DNA from: CAYQSU01 sp964420325
GTDB taxonomy: Bacteria > Pseudomonadota > Alphaproteobacteria > Rhodospirillales > Defluviicoccaceae
Assembly (NCBI GenBank): GCA_964420325.1
Contig: CAYQSU010000094.1
Coordinates: 1 to 7,313 of the forward strand
DNA length: 7,313 nucleotides
Direction: 5' to 3'
The notes below the pieces were generated by a model. It had not been told where the DNA came from. It searched no databases and worked only from the letters and a program-made list of their open reading frames with translations. The translations under genes and the position numbers were made by a program. Below, piece by piece: positions 1 to 5,863 of the stretch. Numbering within the stretch: position 1 is the stretch's first letter; every line of letters begins with the position of its first letter.

Positions 1-5
1 AAAAT

Positions 6-24
6 GCGAATGATAATCATTTTC
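6..24 (+). promoter_or_regulatory. Fur box (iron-responsive operator)
   Basis: The 19 bases GCGAATGATAATCATTTTC match the classical Fur consensus GATAATGATAATCATTATC at 16 of 19 positions. The core AATGATAATCATT (9-21) is a perfect 6-1-6 palindrome, and flanking AATG/CATT bases extend the symmetry. The site ends 20 bases before the ATG at 45, so it probably overlaps the transcription start or early leader, a position suited to repression by Fe2+-Fur. It may also serve a divergent gene lying left of the window. The match is seen directly; regulation by Fur (or by an alphaproteobacterial Mur-like relative) is inferred. Confidence 0.85.
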
Positions 25-44
25 ATTCAATCCGAGGCCCCGCC

Positions 45-554
45 ATGCCCCCGTTCGACCCAGGCACCCTCCCGTTCCGCTTCGACGCCCTGCCCTTCCG
101 CGACCAGCTCGTGCTGTGGTCGGCCCGGATGTGGATCACGGCATCGGTCGAGCGGCCGGTGATGCCCGCGCGCGTCGAACAGGCGTTCGAGGTCGCGGGC
201 GTTCCGGAGGCGGCCCCCTCCCTGCATCAGCTGTTGACGATCATCAGCACCGCCGCCCATCGCACCGTCGAGTTCCATCCCGTCCCCTGCCCGATGCTGG
301 CCGACGAGGAGGCCCGGTTTCTGCTGCTGATCACCGCCGCCAGGAACAGCTCGTGCCACGCCTACGCGTTCCGGCTGCTGCTGCGATGGGTGCCGCCGGC
401 GGCCGCCCGCCTCGCCCTGGCTCCGGCGAGCACGCTTGCCGTCGCCACCTTCGGCCGCCTAGCATCGCCCCGGGAGCGGGCGGCGCCGGGAGAGGCCCAG
501 CAGGACCGGCGGCTATTCGTCCCCGCCGACCCCGGGATCTCACGGGTCCACTGA
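45..554 (+). CDS. Hypothetical protein under a Fur box (169 aa)
   Basis: I do not recognise this family. The 169-residue protein has no clear signal peptide or membrane segment. It opens with an FRFDALPFRDQLVLWSARMW stretch, has a helical middle, and carries a short HPVPCPML segment (about residues 78-85) followed by DEEARFLLL and a second cysteine in NSSCHAYAF. The His/Cys pair could bind metal, but this is only a guess. Codons are strongly G/C-ended through about residue 145; the last 25 residues are low-complexity and Arg/Pro-rich with less typical codons, so the C-terminus could be unconserved or shifted. The ATG at 45 is chosen because a GAGG ribosome site (34-37) lies 7 bases upstream and the Fur box precedes it. 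The Fur box implies expression under iron limitation and hence a role in iron acquisition or iron sparing; nothing in the protein itself proves that. Confidence 0.75.
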   Translation: MPPFDPGTLPFRFDALPFRDQLVLWSARMWITASVERPVMPARVEQAFEVAGVPEAAPSLHQLLTIISTAAHRTVEFHPVPCPMLADEEARFLLLITAARNSSCHAYAFRLLLRWVPPAAARLALAPASTLAVATFGRLASPRERAAPGEAQQDRRLFVPADPGISRVH

Positions 555-563
555 CGGCAACAG

Positions 564-582
564 AGGCGGGCGCGCCACGCCT
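564..582. terminator. Weak hairpin between convergent genes
   Basis: AGGCG (564-568) can pair with CGCCT (578-582), with two further pairs inside after one mismatch. It lies in the 29-base gap between the stops of two convergent genes, where a bidirectional terminator would be expected. There is no clear T-tract on either side, so this is a positional guess in GC-rich DNA. Confidence 0.2.
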
Positions 583-583
583 G

Positions 584-766
584 CTATTGCCCCAGGGAGT
601 CGCAGATCCAGTCCGCGACGATGAACCGGGCATCGTCGCCGGGCAGCGCCGGGAAGCGATGGCGGAACACGGTAACCGCAGTCTCGAAGGCGCGCGGGTC
701 CGGCAGCCCCCGCGCCGTCAACTCATCGTACACCCGCAGCGTCGCCGTCCGCATCGTCTCGACCAT
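584..766 (-). CDS. Small conserved-looking hypothetical protein (60 aa)
   Basis: This 60-residue acidic/basic helical protein starts MVETMRTATLRVYDEL and ends ARFIVADWICDSLGQ. It has no signal peptide or membrane segment and one cysteine near the C-terminus. I cannot assign a function. It is judged real for three reasons: the ATG at 766 has a strong GAGGAGGG ribosome site (bases 776-783) 9 bases upstream; a promoter with a perfect -35 element lies just beyond; and the composition resembles folded protein rather than the Arg/Pro-rich shadow frames. It lies 113 bases downstream of the amidase gene on the same strand but seems to have its own promoter, and it converges with the Fur-box gene. The repeats over its promoter suggest repressor control. 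Confidence 0.7.
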   Translation of the reverse strand: MVETMRTATLRVYDELTARGLPDPRAFETAVTVFRHRFPALPGDDARFIVADWICDSLGQ

Positions 767-805
767 GGCGGCCGTCCCTCCTCAGACCGTTGACCCTCGC
801 GGTCT

Positions 806-833
806 TATCCATAACGATATTGTGGATATTGTC
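806..833. repeat. Tandem 9-bp repeat and palindrome over promoter (operator candidate)
   Basis: On the plus strand GATATTGTG (816-824) is followed directly by GATATTGTC (825-833), a tandem 9-bp repeat with one difference. Overlapping it, TATCCA (806-811) and TGGATA (823-828) form an imperfect palindrome centred on 817, with AA/TT also pairing inside (TATCCAnAAnnnTTnTGGATA). Together these cover the spacer and both elements of the promoter, the usual place for a repressor site. No known regulator's consensus could be assigned. Confidence 0.45.
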
Positions 834-835
834 AA
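808..835 (-). promoter_or_regulatory. Sigma-70-type promoter of the 60-aa gene
   Basis: Read on the minus strand, a perfect TTGACA (835-830) is followed 16 bases later by TATGGA (813-808), a 3/6 match to the -10 element. It sits in a conspicuous AT-rich island in otherwise very GC-rich DNA. It would give a leader of about 35 bases before the ATG at 766. The -35 is clear; the exact -10 is uncertain. Confidence 0.55.
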
Positions 836-879
836 GCGGAAATGCGAATGCGACGAATGTTCAGATGACCGCCGTCGGC

Positions 880-1557
880 TCAAGCCTCGCCGCACAGCGC
901 CAGCAGCCGGGCGAGCCGGCCGGCGGTCTCCGCATCGATGCGGCCGGTGACGGCCTCGGGCCGGAAATGGCGCTGGAACGCCGCCACCGCCGCGACCGGG
1001 TCCCCGGTGTCGTAGCCGTAGGCCGCCAGCATGGCGAGGACCCCCTGCTCGTCCGCGCGTCCGCCCTCGCCCTCCCCGGGCCAGAGCCCGATGCCGGCCC
1101 CTGCCAGCCCGGCCCAGTCGAACAGCTCGCCCGGGTCCGTCTTGCGCGTCGGCGCCACGTCCGAATGGCCGACGACGTTCCTGGCCGGGATCGGGTGGCG
1201 CCCGAGGATCGAGCGGGCGAGCCGGGTCAGCGCCCGCATCTGCACGTCCGGGAACGGCCGGTAGCCGAACTCGTGGCCCGGATTGACCAGCTCGATGCCG
1301 ATCGACCGCGCGTTGACGTCTGCCGCCCCCCGCCAGCGGGCGACGCCGGCATGCCAGGCGCGCCTCGCCTCGCCGACGAGGCGGACGACGCCGCCGTCCT
1401 CGTCGACGACATAGTGGGCGCTGACCCTGGCCGCCGGATCGCGGAGGCGGGCGAGCGCCGCCGCCGCGGTCTCCATGCCGGTGTAGTGGAGGACGAGGAT
1501 GTCGACCGGCGCTCCCGCGGGCCGCGCGTCCCAGTTGGGCGACGGAAGCTCCCGCAT
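880..1557 (-). CDS. N-acetylmuramoyl-L-alanine amidase, AmpD/AmiD type (225 aa)
   Basis: Zinc amidase of the Amidase_2 (PGRP-like) fold, which cuts the bond between N-acetylmuramic or anhydromuramic acid and the stem-peptide L-alanine. Visible motifs: LHYTG with zinc ligand H24; SAHYVVDEDG (46-55); WHAG (68-71); SIGIELVNPG with the likely catalytic E89; and VGHSDVAPTRKTDPG with ligands H131 and D141 plus K139, in the same K-x-D arrangement as AmpD. A linker rich in Gly/Glu (about 155-168) leads to a C-terminal segment (about 170-220, GVLAMLAAYGY ... AVAAFQRHF ... GRIDAETAGRL) that resembles a peptidoglycan-binding_1 domain. No signal peptide is visible, which favours cytoplasmic murein recycling, though the added binding domain is more AmiD-like. 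The ATG at 1557 overlaps the stop of the exporter gene (TGATG), suggesting coupled translation. Confidence 0.92.
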   Translation of the reverse strand: MRELPSPNWDARPAGAPVDILVLHYTGMETAAAALARLRDPAARVSAHYVVDEDGGVVRLVGEARRAWHAGVARWRGAADVNARSIGIELVNPGHEFGYRPFPDVQMRALTRLARSILGRHPIPARNVVGHSDVAPTRKTDPGELFDWAGLAGAGIGLWPGEGEGGRADEQGVLAMLAAYGYDTGDPVAAVAAFQRHFRPEAVTGRIDAETAGRLARLLALCGEA

Positions 1558-2429
1558 CACGGCGCCGTCGCCGGACGCGGCCGCCCGCCCTTGAGGAACT
1601 GGATCATCGCCACGCCCGAGAGCGTGGCGGCGCCGCCGAGGACGACGCGCGGCGTCAAGGGCTCGCCGAGGAAGAGCTGGGCAAGGCCCACCGCCATCAC
1701 CGGCGACAGCAGCATCAGCGGCACCACCCGGTTCACCTCGTACTTGCCGATCAGGTAGTACCAGAGGCCGTAGCCGGCCACCGAGGCGCCGAGCGCCATG
1801 TAGACGACGGCGCCCCAGCCGCGCCAGTCGGCGGCACCCATCGCCTGGAGCTGGCCGTCCTCGAACAGCGCCGAGAGCAGGAACAGCTGCGGCGCGGTCA
1901 GCGCCGAGACCCAGGCGTTGAGGCGGAACACGTTGATGCGGCCGAGCCGCTTGATCAGGATGTTGGCGACCGCCCAGGCGAACGCGGCGGCGACCACCAT
2001 CAGGAAGTGCGGCGCGCTCGGCCGCGTCGCCGGCTCGCCGGCCAGCGCATAGACCCCCGCGAAGGCCAGCGCGAGGCCGGCGAGCTGCCACCGGCCCATG
2101 CTTTCGCGATAGACGATCCAGGCCAGCACGGCGCTGAACGGCACCGCGAGCTGGATGGCGATCGCCGCCGGCCCGGCGGCGACACCCTCGAGGCCGACGA
2201 ACAGGAGGCCGAAGTGGCAGACCCCGAGCACCACCGAGAGCAGGGCCAGGGGCGCCAGCATGCCGCGATCGAGGCGGAGGAAGGGAAGAAGCACCAGCGT
2301 CACCAGCGAGAAGCGGAGGCCCAGCAGCAGGAGCGCCGGCATCTCGGCGACGCCGACCTTGGCGACCACGAAGTTGAACGCCCAGATGAGGATGCAGGCG
2401 AGCGCCGCCGCCCAGTCGAGGGGTCTCAC
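1557..2429 (-). CDS. eamA: EamA-family exporter (DMT superfamily, 290 aa)
   Basis: Inner-membrane transporter of the drug/metabolite superfamily with ten hydrophobic segments, at roughly residues 7-26, 32-51, 57-80, 86-107, 113-130, 141-160, 168-189, 204-230, 235-255 and 262-280. These form the usual two five-helix repeats. The start of helix 1 (IWAFNFVVAKVG) and the later GYGLWYYLIGKYEVNRVVPL stretch resemble E. coli EamA (YdeD), which exports O-acetylserine and cysteine; the substrate here is inferred and may differ. The start is a GTG with no good ribosome site. The nearby upstream ATG (around 2466) is in a different frame and stops at once, so GTG at 2429 is kept. It follows the J-domain gene by 45 bases and overlaps the amidase start by one base, so it is probably the third gene of the minus-strand run. 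Confidence 0.88.
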   Translation of the reverse strand: MRPLDWAAALACILIWAFNFVVAKVGVAEMPALLLLGLRFSLVTLVLLPFLRLDRGMLAPLALLSVVLGVCHFGLLFVGLEGVAAGPAAIAIQLAVPFSAVLAWIVYRESMGRWQLAGLALAFAGVYALAGEPATRPSAPHFLMVVAAAFAWAVANILIKRLGRINVFRLNAWVSALTAPQLFLLSALFEDGQLQAMGAADWRGWGAVVYMALGASVAGYGLWYYLIGKYEVNRVVPLMLLSPVMAVGLAQLFLGEPLTPRVVLGGAATLSGVAMIQFLKGGRPRPATAP

Positions 2430-2474
2430 CGCGGCGGCCCCGGCGGCGGCTCGAGAGCAAGCGGCATGGCGGGC

Positions 2475-3215
2475 CTACGTCATGCCCCGCTGCTTCTCGA
2501 TCCGGTCGTAGGCGGCGTTGATCGCCGCCATCCGTTCGTTGGCGAGGTCGATGAACTCCTTCGGCAGGCCCTGGGCGACCAGCGTGTCGGGATGGGTCTC
2601 GCGGATCAGCTTGCGGTAGGCGCGCTTGATCTCCTCGGTGCTGGCGTCGCGGCTGACGCCCAGGATCTCGAACGGGTCGGGCTCGGCCGGCCCCATGAAC
2701 ATCGCCCGCACCCGCTCGAAGGCCGGGCCATCCAGGCCGAAGATGCCGGCGACGCGCCGGAGGTAGTCGAGCTCGGCCTGGGTGACGTCGCCGTCGGCAC
2801 GGGCTATGTGGAACAGCCCGGCCAGCAGCTCCTCGAGCACCGCCGGCTCGTTGCGGAACATCCACGCCACCTGCTCAGCATAGGGCTCGAAGCCGCGGGC
2901 GTCGCGCTTGGCCATGTCGTAGATGCGCCCGACGTTCTTCACCTCCTGCGGCGGGATGTGGAACACCTCCTTGAACGCCTCGACCTCGGCCCGCGACACC
3001 GCGCCGTCGGCCTTGGCCAGCTTGGCGCCGAGGGCGATGACGGCGACGGTGAACGCGACCTGCCTGGCGCCGGCGGCGGCGGTGACGGCGTCGGTCGCGC
3101 CCTCGGCGCGGATCTTGTCGACGGCGTGGCCGGCGACGGCGCCGATGAGCGCGCCCAACGGTCCGCCGAGGGCGAAGCCGGCGACGCCGCCGATGACCTT
3201 TCCCCAGATGCTCAT
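2475..3215 (-). CDS. djlA: DjlA-like TerB/J-domain co-chaperone (246 aa)
   Basis: The domain order matches DjlA, an inner-membrane-anchored DnaK co-chaperone. A glycine-rich hydrophobic N-terminus (about 5-32, GGVAGFALGGPLGALIGAVAG) could insert in the membrane. A TerB-like helical domain (about 50-170) follows, with two repeated acidic signatures, KADGAVSRAE (68-77) and RADGDVTQAE (139-148). A C-terminal J domain (about 180-246) carries the diagnostic HPD at 208-210, needed to stimulate DnaK ATPase. The glycine-rich anchor and size fit alphaproteobacterial DjlA-like proteins. The ATG at 3215 is preceded by an AGG about 5 bases upstream. It lies 97 bases after the glycosyltransferase stop and 45 bases before the exporter gene. 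Its exact clients are unknown; in the family a role in envelope stress or capsule control is known for E. coli DjlA. Confidence 0.93.
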   Translation of the reverse strand: MSIWGKVIGGVAGFALGGPLGALIGAVAGHAVDKIRAEGATDAVTAAAGARQVAFTVAVIALGAKLAKADGAVSRAEVEAFKEVFHIPPQEVKNVGRIYDMAKRDARGFEPYAEQVAWMFRNEPAVLEELLAGLFHIARADGDVTQAELDYLRRVAGIFGLDGPAFERVRAMFMGPAEPDPFEILGVSRDASTEEIKRAYRKLIRETHPDTLVAQGLPKEFIDLANERMAAINAAYDRIEKQRGMT

Positions 3216-3312
3216 CGCCGCCTGCGCTCTCTCCGAGGCGATCGCCGCCAGCTTAGCGGCTCGCCCGGCGCCCGCAACCGTTCCGCTCGCGCCGCCGGCT
3301 TAACTCGTCCCG

Positions 3313-4272
3313 TCACCGCTTCCCCGACGCCGGCGCCGGCGGGCGCGAGGACCAGCCCAAACGGGCCTTCAGCCATCGCGCCATCGGCGAGGCGGCGACG
3401 AGGTAGACGAGGGTGTCGCCGGCGCCGGAGCCGAGCAGGGTTGCATGAACCATCAGCCTCGCCCCCGCCCAGACGTACCCCTTGCGGTAGAGGTTGCGGC
3501 CGCTGACCGCATACCGGCGGCCGAGGATGGCGCGGATCTCCCTCGGCGTCAGGCGGTGGCGCTGCTCTTGGATGTGCTTCCGGATCATCGGCAGGAGGTA
3601 GTCCAGCTCGCCGCGCGGGTAGCGGCGCATCAGGCTGTCCGGCACCATGAAGATGCGCACCAGCCGCTCCGGCACGAAGCCGGCGGCGCCCACGATCGCA
3701 AGGCGGATCCACATGTCCTGGTCGCCGGCGACCGGCAGGTCGGGATCGAAGCCGCCGGCCGCGACCACGGCGTCCCTCCGCGCGACCAGGCTGGAGACGT
3801 GGAGGAACGAGTACGCCAGCATCGTCCGCCACGCCTCCGGGCCGGACACCGGCTCCCGCGGGTCCGCCGGCGGCGGCAGCGGCAGGCCGTTCAAGGTGAC
3901 CCGCTCCATGTCGCAGCCGCACATCACCCAGTCCGGGTTGGCCTGCATCGCCCGGACCTGTGCCCGGAGCTTGCCCGGAAGCCATTCGTCGTCGGCATCG
4001 AGAAAGGCGACGTAGGTGCCCTGCGCCTCGTCGATGCCGCGGTTCCGCGTCCGCGTCTCGCCGTTGTTGCGCTCCGAGGCGATCACCCTGAGCCGGTCGT
4101 CGCGGTAGGTCCGCAGGATCGAGAGCGTGTCGTCGGTGCTCTTGTCTTCGACGACGATCAGCTCGAGCGGCCGGTGGTCCTGGGCCAGCACGCTGTCGAC
4201 GGCGCGCCGGATCGTCCCCGCCGCGTTGTAGGCGGGGATCACGACGCTGACCACGGGGCTCTCGTCCGTCAT
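3313..4272 (-). CDS. Family 2 glycosyltransferase (319 aa)
   Basis: GT-A fold, inverting family 2 glycosyltransferase, expected to move a sugar from a nucleotide donor to an envelope glycan or lipid acceptor at the cytoplasmic face of the membrane. Seen: VVSVVIPAYNAAGTI (7-21), the nucleotide-binding VVEDKSTDDT (40-49; the common VDDGS has a Glu in the first Asp position), FLDADDEW with the DxD metal site at 92-94, and GDQDMWIRL (183-191), whose D186 is the probable catalytic base. The C-terminal third (about 230-319) is basic and helical with a hydrophobic patch near 275-300 that may touch the membrane. The ATG at 4272 is the furthest possible start because an in-frame TGA lies three codons upstream. 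The ribosome site is poor; an 8-codon open frame from ATG 4295 ends in a TGA overlapping this start. Donor and acceptor cannot be deduced. Confidence 0.92.
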   Translation of the reverse strand: MTDESPVVSVVIPAYNAAGTIRRAVDSVLAQDHRPLELIVVEDKSTDDTLSILRTYRDDRLRVIASERNNGETRTRNRGIDEAQGTYVAFLDADDEWLPGKLRAQVRAMQANPDWVMCGCDMERVTLNGLPLPPPADPREPVSGPEAWRTMLAYSFLHVSSLVARRDAVVAAGGFDPDLPVAGDQDMWIRLAIVGAAGFVPERLVRIFMVPDSLMRRYPRGELDYLLPMIRKHIQEQRHRLTPREIRAILGRRYAVSGRNLYRKGYVWAGARLMVHATLLGSGAGDTLVYLVAASPMARWLKARLGWSSRPPAPASGKR

Positions 4273-4372
4273 CCTGGGTCATCCCGAGTTGTCATGCCCG
4301 CCGCCGGGGCGAAACGGCGAAGCGCCGGCGGCCGATCCGGCTGGCCCCGCCCCAGCTTAGGCCGGCGCCATG

Positions 4373-4387
4373 TTAAGGAACCTTCAA
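4373..4387 (+). promoter_or_regulatory. CtrA-box-like sequence in divergent intergenic region
   Basis: TTAA (4373-4376), seven bases, then TCAA (4384-4387) matches the alphaproteobacterial CtrA consensus TTAA-N7-TTAA at 7 of 8 positions. It also contains the short palindrome AAGG-AA-CCTT (4375-4384). It is the most AT-rich part of the 204-base region between the divergent glycosyltransferase and flavoprotein genes, about 90 bases from the flavoprotein ATG. No convincing -35/-10 pair was found for either gene here. The match is short, so a chance occurrence is possible. Confidence 0.35.
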
Positions 4388-4476
4388 CGGGAAAACGACG
4401 GCGCGCAAGAAACCGGGTGAGATCCCGCGGCCGATCCGATAGAACCACATCCGCAGTCACCGAGCCAGCCCCGGCC

Positions 4477-5829
4477 ATGAGCGACGTCATCGTCATCGGC
4501 GGCGGTCCCGCCGGCATCACTGCAGCCCTCGAGGGTGCCGCCGCGGGCGCCGACGTCACCCTGGTTGCCGCCGAGCCCGTCGGCGGCCGCGCCACCTGGG
4601 CGAGCCTGCTGCCCAGCAAGGTGCTGCTGACCGCCGCCGATCATCTGGAGCAAGCGCGCCGCAACCCCGACCTCGGCCTCCCCGGGCCGCCGCCGGACGC
4701 GGACCTCGGCCGGCTGCGGGCCCGCATCGTCGCCCTCGCCCGCGCCCGGAGCGCCCGCGACCAAGACCGCCTCCGGGCCGCAGGGGTGCGCCTCGTCGCG
4801 GGACGCGCCCGCTTCGTCGACGGCGACCGCATCGAGATCCGCGGCGACGATGCCGTCGAGCTGCTCTCCTTCGATCGCGCCATCGTCGCCGCCGGCTCGG
4901 TGCCGGTGTTCCCGCCCGAGGTCCGCCCCGACGGCCGGCGCATCCTGGCGCCGCGGTTCGCCGGAACGCTCGGCGAGTGGCCGGCGCACATGATCGTCAT
5001 CGGCGGCGGCGTCACCGGCGCCGAGTTCGCGTCGTTCTTCCTCAGCACCGGCTGCGAGGTAACGTGGGTCACCGATCTGGCCCGCATGCTCGCGCGCTTC
5101 GATCCCGACATCGGCGAGGCGGTGGTCGAGAGCCTGGCGGCGCGCGGCATGACCGTCGTCCGCTCCCAGCCGGTGGTCGCGGCACGCGCCGGCGAGGAGG
5201 GCGTCGTCGTCTCGCTCGCCGGCGGCCGGCGGCTGCTCGGAACCCACGCCTTCCTCGCCCTCGGACGGAAGGCCGATGTCGCGGACCTGGGGCTCGATGC
5301 GGTCGGGCTCGAGGTCTCCGACCGCGGGCTCGCCACCGACGCCTACGGGCGCACCGCCCAGCCGCACGTCTACGCCGCCGGCGATGCCGCCGGCCCGCCG
5401 TTCGTCGCCAACCGCGGCCACGCCCAGGCGCGCGTCGCCGCCCGCCACGCCGCCGGTGCCGCCACCCCGCCGTTCCGGCCGGAGTGCGTGGTCGAGGCCG
5501 TCTACGCCCATCCTGAGGCGGCGCAGGTCGGCCTCACCGAGATCGCCGCTGCGGCGGCGAAACGGCCGGTCCGCGTCGGCCGCGCCCGCTACGGGGACGC
5601 GCTGAAGGCCGAGCTCGGCGGCGCCGCCGAGGGCTTCGTCAAGGTCGTCGCCGATGCCGGCGACGGCCGCGTCGTCGGCGCCGCCGCCGTCGGCGACTCG
5701 GCCGCCGAGGTGCTGGCGCCGGCCGCCGTCGCCATCGCCGCGGGCATGACAGTCGACGATCTGGCGGCGATCTTCCCGGCGCATCCGACCTGGAGCGAGC
5801 TCCTGCCGCTGGCCGCCAGGCACCTGTGA
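4477..5829 (+). CDS. FAD/NAD(P) oxidoreductase, disulfide-reductase family without redox cysteines (450 aa)
   Basis: Class I pyridine nucleotide-disulfide oxidoreductase fold, with length and layout like lipoamide dehydrogenase or soluble transhydrogenase. Seen: an FAD Rossmann motif GGGPAG (8-13); an NAD(P) motif GGGVTGAE (176-183); the second FAD motif YAAGDAAG with D303; and a dimerisation domain (about 330-450) ending AHPTWSE with the family His/Glu pair H436 and E441. Where the family has GGTCxxxxCxPSK, this protein reads GGRATWASLLPSK (36-48), so both cysteines are replaced (Ala39, Leu44). Only two cysteines exist in the whole protein, neither there. A dithiol-disulfide reaction is therefore unlikely; a transhydrogenase, quinone reductase or other NAD(P)H-flavin reaction is more plausible. 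The acidic residue that usually marks NAD preference after the second Rossmann motif is unclear (VTWVTD). ATG 4477 is chosen because family members start just before DVIVIGGGPAG; the ribosome site is weak. Confidence 0.9.
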   Translation: MSDVIVIGGGPAGITAALEGAAAGADVTLVAAEPVGGRATWASLLPSKVLLTAADHLEQARRNPDLGLPGPPPDADLGRLRARIVALARARSARDQDRLRAAGVRLVAGRARFVDGDRIEIRGDDAVELLSFDRAIVAAGSVPVFPPEVRPDGRRILAPRFAGTLGEWPAHMIVIGGGVTGAEFASFFLSTGCEVTWVTDLARMLARFDPDIGEAVVESLAARGMTVVRSQPVVAARAGEEGVVVSLAGGRRLLGTHAFLALGRKADVADLGLDAVGLEVSDRGLATDAYGRTAQPHVYAAGDAAGPPFVANRGHAQARVAARHAAGAATPPFRPECVVEAVYAHPEAAQVGLTEIAAAAAKRPVRVGRARYGDALKAELGGAAEGFVKVVADAGDGRVVGAAAVGDSAAEVLAPAAVAIAAGMTVDDLAAIFPAHPTWSELLPLAARHL

Positions 5830-5830
5830 C

Positions 5831-5863
5831 CGCCCGCCCCAGCTTCCGTCACGGCGACGGGCG
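5831..5863. terminator. Possible hairpins between convergent genes
   Basis: Just after the flavoprotein stop, CGCCCG (5831-5836) can pair with CGGGCG (5858-5863), or alternatively CCGTC (5846-5850) with GACGG (5856-5860). The convergent beta-helix gene ends inside this stretch at 5849, so a shared terminator is expected near here. No T-tract follows, so the call rests on position and pairing alone. Confidence 0.22.

Noticed and set aside
880..2865. 661-residue open frame on the minus strand
   Set aside because: Only its last 225 codons encode a protein (the amidase). The rest is Arg/Pro/Gly-rich shadow over the exporter and J-domain genes.
3265..3298. Inverted repeat CCGGCG/CGCCGG between glycosyltransferase and J-domain genes
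   Set aside because: Six-base arms with a 22-base loop and no T-tract are expected by chance at this G+C content.
2007..3506. 499-residue plus-strand frame
   Set aside because: Shadow of the exporter and J-domain genes; rich in Arg, His, Glu and Gly with no domain.
4300..4332. Inverted repeat GCCGCCGG/CCGGCGGC in the divergent intergenic region
   Set aside because: Eight-base GC-only arms; no terminator is expected between divergent genes and there is no other sign of function.
3445..4476. Upstream extension of the flavoprotein frame
   Set aside because: It lies antisense to the glycosyltransferase, has shadow composition, and flavoproteins of this family start just before the FAD motif at 4477.
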